From NCBI GenBank assembly GCA_040878035.1, contig JBBDMX010000101.1:124001-188000 (forward strand): a DNA stretch of 64,000 bases. Direction: 5' to 3'. This document shows, piece after piece, positions 16,160 to 24,585 of this stretch; within the stretch, counting starts at the first letter, position 1, and every line of letters begins with the position of its first letter. This DNA comes from JBBDMX01 sp040878035 (GTDB taxonomy: Bacteria > Planctomycetota > Phycisphaerae > Phycisphaerales > Phycisphaeraceae). Both the position numbers and the translations under genes were made by a program. The notes beneath the pieces are model-generated. The model searched no databases. It saw only the letters and a list, made by a program, of their open reading frames with translations, and had not been told where the DNA came from.

Positions 16160-17127
16160 GTCGCAGCCTCGCTCATGACCTTGCGCAGGTGGAAGTGAAA
16201 CTTGCCGAGTTTGCCGCCGTAGTTGCCGGCACTGATCGCGGCGATGCCGTCCACGCATGCGGCGCGAATGCCGGTGCACATGGCGGCGGCGATGGCGGCT
16301 TCGTTCAGGCCGTTGATGACGATTTCGTACACGCAGCCGGCCGCATCAGGCAGGCGCGAGGTGACGCCGCGCCGCCCGCGCAGGGTCGGGCAGTAAGCTT
16401 CATTGGTCGAGGCCACGAGCTTCTTGTGGCGTGAGCCGACTTTCGAGCCGCTGCGCACGATGCCCCCCGGAAAAGGGGTGATCACCTCGGGCAGGGGGGC
16501 GATGGCCTCGACGGCGCGTTGCGTGGCCGCCAGGGTCGTGCGCTGATCGCTGCCGCACACCAGAAAGTTGCCGCCGGCGATCGCCTTGATCGCGCCGCAG
16601 TTTTCCGACACGACGAATTCGCCGTCCATCACCGGGATGCGCCAGTAGCGTTCTGACACAAGCCCGGCCATGTGAGTCCAACCGGGGGGCGAGCTTGGCC
16701 GGGATCGCGCCATGACTTTGCTCTTCTGAAACCCGTCGCCGAAGAAGCGAAGCTGCTTGCCCACGTCCAGCCGGGCCGAGTCGTCCGTCTTGGTCACGCC
16801 CGGCAAGCCGTCGTACACCGCCGTGGTCGGGCAGGTCAGCAGGCACTGGCCCACGCGGTTGGCCACGGCCTTGCCCAGCGGCTCGGGCTTGAAGCTGAAA
16901 AACAGCAGCGCCGCCCCCGGCCGGCCATCGGGCGTTTCCGCGCTCTCCAGGTAGCGCTCCAGCCCCGCCTCCGCATCGCAGCCGATCACGCTGGTGGCAT
17001 AGCCCGTGACCGTACGCGCCGCCACATCGACCCACGACCGGTCCACCGCGGTGACGATGAGCCGGCACGCCCAGGTGCGAAACGCCTCGGCGAAGGTGTC
17101 GTCAATCTGTACGCCTTGTATCTGCAT
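16156..17127 (-). CDS. fhcD: Formylmethanofuran:tetrahydromethanopterin formyltransferase, with an in-frame repeat insertion
   Basis: Transfers formyl between H4MPT and methylofuran. 323 residues from the ATG at 17127 (MQIQGVQIDDTFAEAF), a classic Ftr start; the longer frame reads into a tgtccaatgtcc word repeat. Family segments: ALLFFSFKPEPLGKAVANRVGQC, CPTTAVYDGLPG, YWRIPVMDGEFVVSE, EVITPFPGGIVRSGSKVGS and CPTLRG. Between GDGFQKSK and SERYWRIPVMDGEF lie about 17 extra residues (about 141-157, RSRPSSPPGWTHMAGLV) encoded exactly by a family H element. First gene of the minus-strand operon fhcD-fhcC-mch-ligase-citG-like-ATP-grasp-hydantoinase. fhcA and fhcB are not in the window. Confidence 0.93.
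   Translation of the reverse strand: MQIQGVQIDDTFAEAFRTWACRLIVTAVDRSWVDVAARTVTGYATSVIGCDAEAGLERYLESAETPDGRPGAALLFFSFKPEPLGKAVANRVGQCLLTCPTTAVYDGLPGVTKTDDSARLDVGKQLRFFGDGFQKSKVMARSRPSSPPGWTHMAGLVSERYWRIPVMDGEFVVSENCGAIKAIAGGNFLVCGSDQRTTLAATQRAVEAIAPLPEVITPFPGGIVRSGSKVGSRHKKLVASTNEAYCPTLRGRRGVTSRLPDAAGCVYEIVINGLNEAAIAAAMCTGIRAACVDGIAAISAGNYGGKLGKFHFHLRKVMSEAAT
16659..16706. repeat. Family H element in frame inside fhcD
   Basis: Reads caagcccggccatgtgagtc, then caaccggggggc, then gagcttggccgggatc. It closely matches the intergenic copy at 9694-9742 and is translated on the minus strand within FhcD. Confidence 0.85.
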
Positions 17128-17134
17128 CCCCAAT

Positions 17135-17263
17135 CCAGTGTCCAATGTCCAATGTCCGATGTCCAATGTCCTCGCAGCCGCTTGCGGCTTCGCGCAGGCG
17201 CACGGTCAGCACGAGCGTTGCGCAAGTTCGTGCGCCGGCGCGAAGCCGCAAGCGGCTGGGAAC
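17135..17263. repeat. Divergent C1 promoter region holding a tgtccaatgtcc word repeat and a family G2 MITE-like element
   Basis: Between divergent fhcD and the pterin dehydratase gene. First come tandem ccagtgtccaatgtccaatg words (17135-17170), also seen at 30652-30690. Then comes a G2 element of about 87 bp (17176-17262) with inverted ends agccgcttgcggcttcgcgc / gcgcgaagccgcaagcggct and a unique centre. The promoters of both operons must lie in or near this sequence; I could not identify them with confidence. Confidence 0.75.
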
Positions 17264-17298
17264 TCGATGATGAGCCAATCACCAAGAGGGAGCACACC

Positions 17299-17664
17299 AT
17301 GGCTGAGCAGAGTGAAAAGACTTACAACGAGCAGGAAATCGAGTCGCGTTTGCGCGGGGAGTTGCCGCACTGGGAGCTCAAGGACGGCTGGATTCGCCGC
17401 AAATACAAGACCGGCGGGTGGCAGCACACCATGCTGGCGGTCAACGCCATCGCCTACATCGCCGAGGCCGCGTGCCACCATCCCGACCTGTCGGTGTCCT
17501 GGGCCGAGCTTCACGTCAAGCTCATGACCCATTCGGCCAAGGGCGTGACGGACAAGGATTTCGAGCTGGCGGGCATGATCGAAAAGCACCTGACCTGGCT
17601 GCCCGGAGAAGGCTCGCCCTTGGGCGGGTACGAAGCGATGATGAAGAAGAAATGGACCCGGTGA
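17299..17664 (+). CDS. phhB: Pterin-4a-carbinolamine dehydratase family protein
   Basis: 121 residues from the ATG at 17299, which follows aagaggga at a suitable spacing. The family core is clear: LPHWELKDGWIRRKYKTGGW, MLAVNAIAYIAEAACHHPDL with the His-His-Pro active-site motif, VSWAELHVKLMTHSAKGVTDKD, and a C-terminal helix. Homologues dehydrate pterin carbinolamine or act in pterin-cofactor handling. Here it heads the plus-strand arm of the H4MPT cluster, so a role in tetrahydromethanopterin metabolism is more likely than phenylalanine hydroxylase recycling; that is inferred from context. It is followed by a 70-bp gap of aaatccgaaatcc words and the DHPS-like gene. Confidence 0.88.
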   Translation: MAEQSEKTYNEQEIESRLRGELPHWELKDGWIRRKYKTGGWQHTMLAVNAIAYIAEAACHHPDLSVSWAELHVKLMTHSAKGVTDKDFELAGMIEKHLTWLPGEGSPLGGYEAMMKKKWTR

Positions 17665-17734
17665 GGAATTTCGGATTTCGGATTGCGGAGTTCGGATTTG
17701 AGGGAGCAAACCACACCGGTAACGATATCGCGGT

Positions 17735-19168
17735 ATGCCAAATCCGAAATCCGAAATCCGAAAACCGAAATCGCTGGTGGCGCTGGTCACCGGCACCTTC
17801 GCCGAGCCGGCGTTGCGCGACGTGGCGGGGCGCTTGCGCGATCGGGCGGGCATCGAGTCGCGGGTGATTGTGCTCAACATTCAGGTGGCGGCGTTGATGA
17901 CCGCTGATTGGGTGGCGCGGAAGCTGGAGCTGCCCCCGGAACCGCCGGGGCAGGTGGTGAGCCGGGTGATTTTGCCCGGCTATTGCCGGGGGGATGTGTC
18001 GGCGGTGTCGGCGAAGGTGGGGGTGCCGGTCGAGCTTGGGCCGCGCGATCTGCATGATCTGCCGGAGTTGTTCGGCCAGGCGGCGGAGGCTCGGCCGGAG
18101 GAGGAGGGGCGGTACGACATCGAAATTCTGGCGGAGATCAACGAGGCGCCGCGGCTGGCGTGGCCGGCGATCCTGGCGCTGGCGCAGCGTTATCGCGGCG
18201 ACGGCGCGGAGGTGATCGACCTGGGCTGCGACCCGATGCCGCCGACGGGCGGGCGCGACGCCTGGCCGGGCGTGGCCGATGCGGTGCGTGCCTTGCGCGA
18301 CGAGGGCTTTCGCGTGTCGATCGATTCGCTGCATCCGGGCGAGATTCGCGCGGCGACGGGCGCGGGGGCGGAACTGGTGCTGTCGGTCAACTCGTCGAAT
18401 CGCGAGCATGCCGCCGACTGGGGCGCCGAGGTGGTGGCGATGCCGGACGACCCCTCGACGCTGGCGGGGCTGGAGGAGACGATCGCGCATCTTGCGAAAC
18501 ACAACGTGCGCTATCGCATCGACCCGATCCTTGAGCCGATCGGCCTGGGCTTTGCCGCGTCGCTGGGTCGCTACCTGGAAGTCCGCCGCCGCTATCCCGA
18601 CGCCGCGATGATGATGGGCGTGGGCAATCTCACCGAGCTGACGCAGGTGGACTCGGCGGGGGTCAACGCGCTGCTCATCGGCTTCTGCCAGGAGCTGGGC
18701 ATCGCCAGCGTACTGACGACCGAGGTGATTAACTGGGCACGGTCTTCCGTGCGCGAGATCGACGTGGCGCGGCGGATGATGCGCCGCGCGGTGCGCCGCC
18801 GCATGCCGCCCAAGCACGGTGACCGCCGCCTAGTCATGCTGCGCGACCCCCGGCTCAAGGGGCCTGCGGCGGCGGAGTTGACCGACCTGGCGGGCAAACT
18901 CACTGATCGCAACCTGCGGCTCTTCGTTTGCGACGGCCGGGTTCACGCCATAAATCGCGACTTTCACGTGTCGGCCGACGACGCCATGACGCTCTTGGAT
19001 CGCATGATCGCTGCGGGGATTGATCTCGATGCGTCGCATGCGTATTACCTGGGCTACGAAGCCGCCAAGGCGATGACCGCGCTGGCGCTGGGGAAGAATT
19101 ACACCCAGGACGAGGCGCTGCGCTGGGGCATGCTAACGCGCGAGGAACAGTCGAGGCACGCACAATGA
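17735..19168 (+). CDS. Dihydropteroate synthase-like protein of the H4MPT cluster (DUF6513-type)
   Basis: 477 residues if started at the ATG at 17735. The N-terminal domain (LVALVTGTFAEPALRDVAGRL) is followed by a TIM-barrel DHPS-like domain (about 150-340) with VIDLGCDPMPPTGG, GFRVSIDSLHPGEI and ELVLSVNSSN, resembling the pterin-binding barrel of FolP. Families of this kind occur in archaeal and bacterial methanopterin gene sets and may act on the RFAP-pterin condensation; the reaction is inferred. The first 13 residues (MPNPKSEIRKPKS) are a translated aaatccgaaatcc word repeat, so the true start may be the GTG at 17777 (VALVTGTF). The stop overlaps the next ATG by 4 bp. Confidence 0.8.
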   Translation: MPNPKSEIRKPKSLVALVTGTFAEPALRDVAGRLRDRAGIESRVIVLNIQVAALMTADWVARKLELPPEPPGQVVSRVILPGYCRGDVSAVSAKVGVPVELGPRDLHDLPELFGQAAEARPEEEGRYDIEILAEINEAPRLAWPAILALAQRYRGDGAEVIDLGCDPMPPTGGRDAWPGVADAVRALRDEGFRVSIDSLHPGEIRAATGAGAELVLSVNSSNREHAADWGAEVVAMPDDPSTLAGLEETIAHLAKHNVRYRIDPILEPIGLGFAASLGRYLEVRRRYPDAAMMMGVGNLTELTQVDSAGVNALLIGFCQELGIASVLTTEVINWARSSVREIDVARRMMRRAVRRRMPPKHGDRRLVMLRDPRLKGPAAAELTDLAGKLTDRNLRLFVCDGRVHAINRDFHVSADDAMTLLDRMIAAGIDLDASHAYYLGYEAAKAMTALALGKNYTQDEALRWGMLTREEQSRHAQ

Positions 19169-19800
19169 GGCATGCTCACTTTAGTGAGCATGGAGTAGTG
19201 ATGCGCATGAAGCTGGGCGAAGGCGAACGCGTCATTGAAGGCTTGATGACCACGCTGGATGAACCCGGGCGCGTGAACCTCGCGCCCATGGGCCCCATCG
19301 TCGATGCGAACTGGCAGCGCTTCGTGCTGCGCCCCTTCAAGACGGCGGTCACCTACCGCAACCTCAAAGCCACGGGCCAGGGCGTGTTCCACGTGACCGA
19401 CGACGTGCTGCTGATCGCGCGAGCGGCGATCGGCCAGGTCGATGTCGGCGATGGCGTGCCCACGCAGGCAGCCCAGCACGTGCGCGGCGTCGTGCTCGGC
19501 GGCGCCTGCCGATACTATGAACTGGCGGTGACGGAGCTGGACGACCGCCAGGAGCGCACGACGATCACGATGCAGGCGGTGCATGCCGAACGCTTGCGCG
19601 ATTACCTGGGCTTGAACCGCGCCAAGCACGCGGTGATCGAGGCGGCGATCCTGGCGACACGCCTGCACCTGACCGGCGCGGCGCCGGTGCTGGCCGAATA
19701 CGAGAAGCTACAGACCCTCGTGGACAAGACCGGCGCGGCGGCGGAGCATGAGGCGATGGCGATGCTGCGAAAGCTGGTGAACCAGTGGACAGGCGGCTAA
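19165..19800 (+). CDS. DUF447 family protein of the H4MPT cluster
   Basis: 211 residues. The core VIEGLMTTLDEPGRVNLAPMGPIVD and TAVTYRNLKATGQGVFHVTDD is a flavin-reductase-like split barrel typical of DUF447, a family that regularly travels with methanopterin biosynthesis genes; its reaction is not known to me. The ATG at 19165 overlaps the previous stop (ATGA). The first dozen residues (MRHAHFSEHGVV) are encoded by a 22-bp palindrome of family K (19171-19192), so starts at 19201 or 19207 (MKLGEGERVIEG) are equally likely. The C-terminal half is helical and ends in AMLRKLVNQWTGG. Confidence 0.8.
   Translation: MRHAHFSEHGVVMRMKLGEGERVIEGLMTTLDEPGRVNLAPMGPIVDANWQRFVLRPFKTAVTYRNLKATGQGVFHVTDDVLLIARAAIGQVDVGDGVPTQAAQHVRGVVLGGACRYYELAVTELDDRQERTTITMQAVHAERLRDYLGLNRAKHAVIEAAILATRLHLTGAAPVLAEYEKLQTLVDKTGAAAEHEAMAMLRKLVNQWTGG
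19171..19192. repeat. Palindrome family K at the start of the DUF447 gene
   Basis: CATGCTCACT / AGTGAGCATG with a TT loop, a perfect 10-bp stem directly after the overlapping ATGA. If transcribed it would place a hairpin on the ribosome-binding region of the alternative starts at 19201/19207. Confidence 0.75.
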
Positions 19801-19849
19801 ACCGCACGCGGCGGAATCCAAATCCGAAATCCGAAATTCGCAATCCGAA

Positions 19850-20800
19850 ATGATCGAAGTCCACACACCCTGTCGCCTGCATTTCGGACTCCTGGCGTAC
19901 AGCCGGGACGACAGCCGGCAATACGGCGGCGTGGGGCTGATGGCCAGTGAGCCGCGGACGCTGGTGCGCTTGGCGCCGGCCAAGGAAGTGACGGCCGAGG
20001 GGCCGATGGGCGATAAGGCGGCGATCTATGCCCGACGGTACCTGGAGCATGTCGGCGCCGACGCCGGCGCCCGCATCGAAGTCGTGCGCGTGGCCCGGCC
20101 GCACACCGGCCTGGGCAGCGGCACGCAACTGGCCATGGCGATCGGCCGGGGCCTGGCGAAGCTGCTGGGTCACGACCAGCCCGACCCCGCGGCTCTGGCG
20201 CGCATCATGCAGCGCGGCAAGCGCTCCGCCATCGGCACCTGGGGTTCCTACATCGGCGGGCTGCTGGTCGAAGGCGGTAAGACCCACGCGGCCTCGCTCT
20301 CGCCCCTGATCGCCCGCCACGATTTTCCCGACGACTGGCGGCTGGTGCTCATCCGCCCGCGCCCGCTTGAAGGCCTGGCGGGCGAACGCGAAACGCAGGC
20401 CTTCGTCGAACTGCCCGCCATCCCCGACGACCTGACGGCGCGCATGTGCCGGCTGGTCATGCTGGGTCTGCTGCCCGCCCTGGTCGAGCGCGATGTGCAG
20501 CGCTTCGGCGAGGCGCTCTACGAACTCCAGCAGCGCGTCGGCGAGGTGTTCGCGCCGTTCCAGGGCGGCATCTATGCCGACCCGCTGCTGGCCCAGATCG
20601 TCGGATTCGTGCGCGAGCAAGGCATCCCCGGCATCGGTCAGAGTTCGTGGGGGCCGACGTTGTATGCGGTGCTGGAGAGTGAAGAGCGCGCAGTACACTT
20701 GGCGGACGCGGTGATGCGACGGTTCAAGCTGGACAAGGCGGGGGAGGTGATCGTGACGCGGGGGGATAACGCGGGCGCGGGGGTCAGTACGAATTTCTGA
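19850..20800 (+). CDS. mptG: Beta-ribofuranosylaminobenzene 5'-phosphate synthase (beta-RFAP synthase)
   Basis: Catalyses the committed step of methanopterin synthesis, joining PRPP with 4-hydroxybenzoate or 4-aminobenzoate with loss of CO2 and PPi. 316 residues, GHMP-kinase fold: MIEVHTPCRLHFGLLAY at the start, the GLGSGTQLAMAIGRGLAKLL glycine loop (about 87-106), RGKRSAIGTWGSYIGGLLVEGG, and PGIGQSSWGPTLYAVL near the C-terminus. The ATG at 19850 is the edge of an aaatccgaaatccgaaattc word repeat that fills the gap after DUF447. Last gene of the plus-strand C1 arm. Its presence argues that the organism makes its own H4MPT-type cofactor. Confidence 0.92.
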   Translation: MIEVHTPCRLHFGLLAYSRDDSRQYGGVGLMASEPRTLVRLAPAKEVTAEGPMGDKAAIYARRYLEHVGADAGARIEVVRVARPHTGLGSGTQLAMAIGRGLAKLLGHDQPDPAALARIMQRGKRSAIGTWGSYIGGLLVEGGKTHAASLSPLIARHDFPDDWRLVLIRPRPLEGLAGERETQAFVELPAIPDDLTARMCRLVMLGLLPALVERDVQRFGEALYELQQRVGEVFAPFQGGIYADPLLAQIVGFVREQGIPGIGQSSWGPTLYAVLESEERAVHLADAVMRRFKLDKAGEVIVTRGDNAGAGVSTNF

Positions 20801-20872
20801 TTTTTGATTTCTGATTTCTGATTTTCTGATTTCCAATTTTGGACGCGTACCTGCTCACTGGAGTGAGTATGC
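20801..20872. repeat. tttctgatttctgattt word repeat and a decayed family K palindrome
   Basis: About 40 bp of gatttctgatttctgatttt words (family D') directly after the mptG stop, followed by cctgctcactggagtgagta, an imperfect family K hairpin. Together they separate convergent mptG and the large exported protein. No intrinsic terminator is evident. Confidence 0.65.
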
Positions 20873-20880
20873 CTCGTTCT

Positions 20881-23850
20881 TTACTTCTTCACCGGTTCGA
20901 GCACGAGTTCCGCCATGCGGCCGTCGGGGAAGCTGGCTTGGCCGCGCCACGAGCCGTCGTTCTGCGGGTAGAGGTCGATGGGGGTGGCGACCTGGTCCCA
21001 GGTCATGCGCGCCACGGCGTCGTTGGGCAGGTTCTTGAGTTCCGCGGGCTTGTCGATGCGGATCGCCAGGTGCGTGTCGGGCAGGCTGATGGTCAGCGCC
21101 TCGTTGGCGAAGCGCACGGTGTTGTTGTCGACCTGAAGCTGGACGGTGCCCACGACGTCTTCGCTGGCGGGCTTGGCAACAGGCGTTCCTTGCGGCATAG
21201 CAGGATCGCCGCCATGCGGTGGGGGGGGCATGTGCGGATCGATGGCGGTGATCCCCCCGGGCACGGTCGCATAGATGCGCACGATCAGGCGATAAGCGCC
21301 GGCGGCGGCGTTGAGCCGCTTCAAGTTGATCTCCTTGCGCAGGAGGGTCCACTGCTGCTGGGCGTATTCGGGAGCGCGGTTGGTCTGGCCATAAATTCTC
21401 CGCACGAAGGCGTCGGCCATGGCGTCGTCGCCGCCAGCGGAGGCGACCAGCGCCGCCGCGGCGCCCTTGGCCAGCTCCGGATCACCTGAGGCGATGTACG
21501 CCATCAGGCTCTGCTCGTTGCCGACGCCCTGCGCCCAACCGGCGGCGTCGGGCACCTGACCGGCGGACACCTTCTGAGCAAACCACGTCGCCAGCGTGTT
21601 GTCCTGCACATTCAGCGCCAGCAGATTGGCCACCAGTGTCTGATCCATTCCGTTGGCGCGGTAAACCTTCTGACCGAATTGCTGCCGCTGCGCCGGCGTC
21701 AAGTCGCGCATGGCGGTATCGATGGGCAGGCCCGAACCCGTCAGCGCCTCGACGGCCGCCTTGGATGCTTTATCGTCGCCTTGGAGCACCACGCTCACCA
21801 GGCTGCGGGTCGCATGCGGCTTACTGGGCTGGCGCTTGAGGAACGGGACAAGCGATTGCGGCGTGGCCTCTTTCCCCAGCCCCGCATCCACGACGGCCTG
21901 GTACAGGTCTGGCGTGGGATTCGCGGGATCCGGCGGGGGCACCTGCTCGCTGAGCGCGAAGGCCGCCAGAGCCGGCCACGCCGCTTGGCGGATCGCCTCG
22001 TCCTTGCTGGCGATGAGGTTGATCAGGTGGTGCGTCGAGGCGGCGACCACGATGGGCTTGTCCAGCACCAGAGCATCGGCGGGGACGGCGTCGGCGCCCC
22101 CGGACGTCGGCAAGGCGGCGCCGGTGAACGATCCGGGCAATGTGACGCCCGGCGGCGGCTGATAGCCCAGCGACGCGGCGCCGGTCGCCGCGCCCGAAGC
22201 GTCCATGGGCACGATCACCACTTTGCCCAGCAGGCCAAGAGTCTCTTTGACCAGGGCGGTATCGTCGCCGCCCAAGAGGCGTTCATCCAGCCACGCCGCC
22301 GCCACCGTTTCCGCCGGCGCCGCGGCGATGACGGCGCGCAGCACGGCCTGGCGACGGGCGTTGTCCTTGATCACAAACGACGCCCGGCTGCGCATGGCAT
22401 CGGCGAGGTCAGCGCGGCTGCGCGTCGCTTCGAGGATACCCGCCAGCAGTTGCGCCGGCGCCGGCGCATCGGGCGCGGCGAGCACCTTGTTGGTCGTGTC
22501 CACCACGATGGTCAGCAACTCCGGATCGTTGGTCTGCACCTTGAGGATGGACGCCAGCGCGGCGGCCTGGGTGTCGGCGTCGGGATTCTGCGCCGCGTGT
22601 TTGAGCAGCGTCAGTGACGCCTGTGAAGGCGGGTTCACCTGCGCCAGGCCCTCGACGAGCAAGAGTCGGGCCTTGGCGTCGGGGCCGTCGAGCACCTTTT
22701 GCGCCAGAGTCGCCACGTCGTCGCCGGGGCGGGACAGCGCCAGCAGACCCGAGCCCGACAGGCTGTAGGCCGCGGCACGCAGGCTCCAGGGGTGCTCGCC
22801 GTTCTGCACCAGGGCCTTGACCTGGCCCAGGTGCCCCAGTACTTCGCGCGGCACCGATTCGCCCGGCTGCACGGTCACGCGCTGTTTCGCCAGGCCACGC
22901 ACCGCGTCAAGTTGCATCAGCGTGATGGACCACGGCAGTGGCTGGGGGCCGGTGAACTCCAGGTCCTCGGCGTTGGAGCGAATGTCGAAGACCGCCCAGA
23001 CCCGCACGGGCAGGTCCGCCTGGAAATCCCGGGGCGCATCGTTGACACGCTTGCGCAGTTCCGTGTAGTTGCGCATTTCCTCGTTGTATTTGGCCTGCGC
23101 CTCGGCGAGGCGCTTGCGCCGCTCGATCCCCGCCTTGGGGTCCTCGCCCTTGGGAGGCGGCTCGAACTTGGACCGCTCCGGCTCCTTCTTGCGCAGCAGA
23201 TCGTTGTTGAGCTTCAGGGCGTAGAGCTGCTCGGACTCCTTCACCTTGCCATTGAAGATGACGCGGTCCATTTCCCAGGCGATGGTGTAGTCGGGTGCGA
23301 CCACGAAGCCGCGGGTCACGCGGGGGCGCTCATCGCTGAGGTTGGCGGCAGGTGAACTGGAGGAGGGAGGCGGCGCCTCGATGGAGGGCAGCGCGACCAC
23401 GCCGGGACGTTGCGGCGCGGCCACGGCCGCCGGCTCTTCCCGCTTGGGCTTGGGCGCCGCCTCGCGGTCCAGCCGCCACGCCAGGAACCGCCCGCCGCGC
23501 AGCTTCAGCGTGTTGTTGTCCGCGGCCACCGGCTCGCTGCCAGGCTCGACGATAAAGGGGATCTGCACCAGCTTGCGGTTGATCGTCGGCTCGATGAGCC
23601 AGATCGTGTCGTCCACTGTGGCCGGCAGTAGTTCGGCGGTGTCGAGTAATGTCTTGAGGTCAAGGTCGATGCGAGGGATGGACGCGACGCCGGGCTTGGC
23701 GGCATCTTCGGCGCCTGCGGCATCCTCGGTCCTGGCGGCAGGCTCCTGCGCCGGCTGGAGGGGCGGAGCTGTAACATCGTCCTGTGCCCGCAGCGAAGCA
23801 CCGGCCAGCAACATGAAAACGGCGGCGAAAATCAAATAAAAATGACGCAT
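20881..23850 (-). CDS. Large exported protein with HEAT-like helical repeats, unknown function
   Basis: 989 residues from the ATG at 23850, which begins a signal peptide (MRHFYLIFAAVFMLLAGASLRAQ); the longer frame adds 53 residues of Gly/Pro-rich sequence without a signal. After an acidic linker there is a region describing ordered beta structure (about 60-260), an Arg/Lys-rich coiled segment around PKAGIERRKRLAEAQAKYNEE, then about 500 residues of Ala/Leu-rich helical repeats resembling HEAT or armadillo units. The C-terminal 110 residues look like a beta domain (TVQLQVDNNTVRFANEALTI). I do not recognise a named family. It is monocistronic and convergent with mptG. Confidence 0.75.
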   Translation of the reverse strand: MRHFYLIFAAVFMLLAGASLRAQDDVTAPPLQPAQEPAARTEDAAGAEDAAKPGVASIPRIDLDLKTLLDTAELLPATVDDTIWLIEPTINRKLVQIPFIVEPGSEPVAADNNTLKLRGGRFLAWRLDREAAPKPKREEPAAVAAPQRPGVVALPSIEAPPPSSSSPAANLSDERPRVTRGFVVAPDYTIAWEMDRVIFNGKVKESEQLYALKLNNDLLRKKEPERSKFEPPPKGEDPKAGIERRKRLAEAQAKYNEEMRNYTELRKRVNDAPRDFQADLPVRVWAVFDIRSNAEDLEFTGPQPLPWSITLMQLDAVRGLAKQRVTVQPGESVPREVLGHLGQVKALVQNGEHPWSLRAAAYSLSGSGLLALSRPGDDVATLAQKVLDGPDAKARLLLVEGLAQVNPPSQASLTLLKHAAQNPDADTQAAALASILKVQTNDPELLTIVVDTTNKVLAAPDAPAPAQLLAGILEATRSRADLADAMRSRASFVIKDNARRQAVLRAVIAAAPAETVAAAWLDERLLGGDDTALVKETLGLLGKVVIVPMDASGAATGAASLGYQPPPGVTLPGSFTGAALPTSGGADAVPADALVLDKPIVVAASTHHLINLIASKDEAIRQAAWPALAAFALSEQVPPPDPANPTPDLYQAVVDAGLGKEATPQSLVPFLKRQPSKPHATRSLVSVVLQGDDKASKAAVEALTGSGLPIDTAMRDLTPAQRQQFGQKVYRANGMDQTLVANLLALNVQDNTLATWFAQKVSAGQVPDAAGWAQGVGNEQSLMAYIASGDPELAKGAAAALVASAGGDDAMADAFVRRIYGQTNRAPEYAQQQWTLLRKEINLKRLNAAAGAYRLIVRIYATVPGGITAIDPHMPPPPHGGDPAMPQGTPVAKPASEDVVGTVQLQVDNNTVRFANEALTISLPDTHLAIRIDKPAELKNLPNDAVARMTWDQVATPIDLYPQNDGSWRGQASFPDGRMAELVLEPVKK

Positions 23851-24585
23851 GTCACGGTCCTGATGAGGTACAAAAAAAGGAGGCGCCGCCCCCGGCCTCC
23901 CCCCGGGGGTTCCCACGAAATCCCCGACCCCAGGAGCCCCCGGAGCCCCGAACATCCCGGAGCCGCAGAACCCGCCGAAACCGGTTTGCGGAATGCCCCT
24001 GTCACGCATGGTAACCCGCCTGGCGCTGCCCAGTCTACCAAGTCATGTGCATAGCAGCGCCGCGTGGGCATGGAAGCCAGGGCAAACGCATGGAACTTGC
24101 GGGTGGCAGCGACGGCCCGACTCAAATTGCATCCGGCAACTGATGGACAATCTTCGCATGAAAATCGGATATCTGGACATGTCATCCCCCCCTCCCCTCC
24201 ACCTTGGTGGCCAGTTTCACACAACCTATTATAAATACGAAACTTACAAAATGTCATACCCCTTGTCAGTACTGTGTCACCCTGACATTCCGGCGATTGG
24301 GGTCTTTGTCTCGTAACACCTGTCATGGCAGTTCCTTGCCTGCGAATAGCAAGATTTCGTTAATGTCAGTGGTGTTCCTTGTCAACCCTGGACGATTTTC
24401 GCATACTGGCGCGGCCATGCCCTGACAATGATCTAGACGTCTCTTGTGAACTCGTCTTGTTTAGTAGTTTCTCATATCTTTAACATGGTATCCAGCCCGG
24501 TGCGAAAAGTAAAGGGATCTCTGAAAAAACTGTCCACTAAAACCCCCGGCATGCTCCGTCGAGCTTCCGGTCCTTGCCCCAGGCG

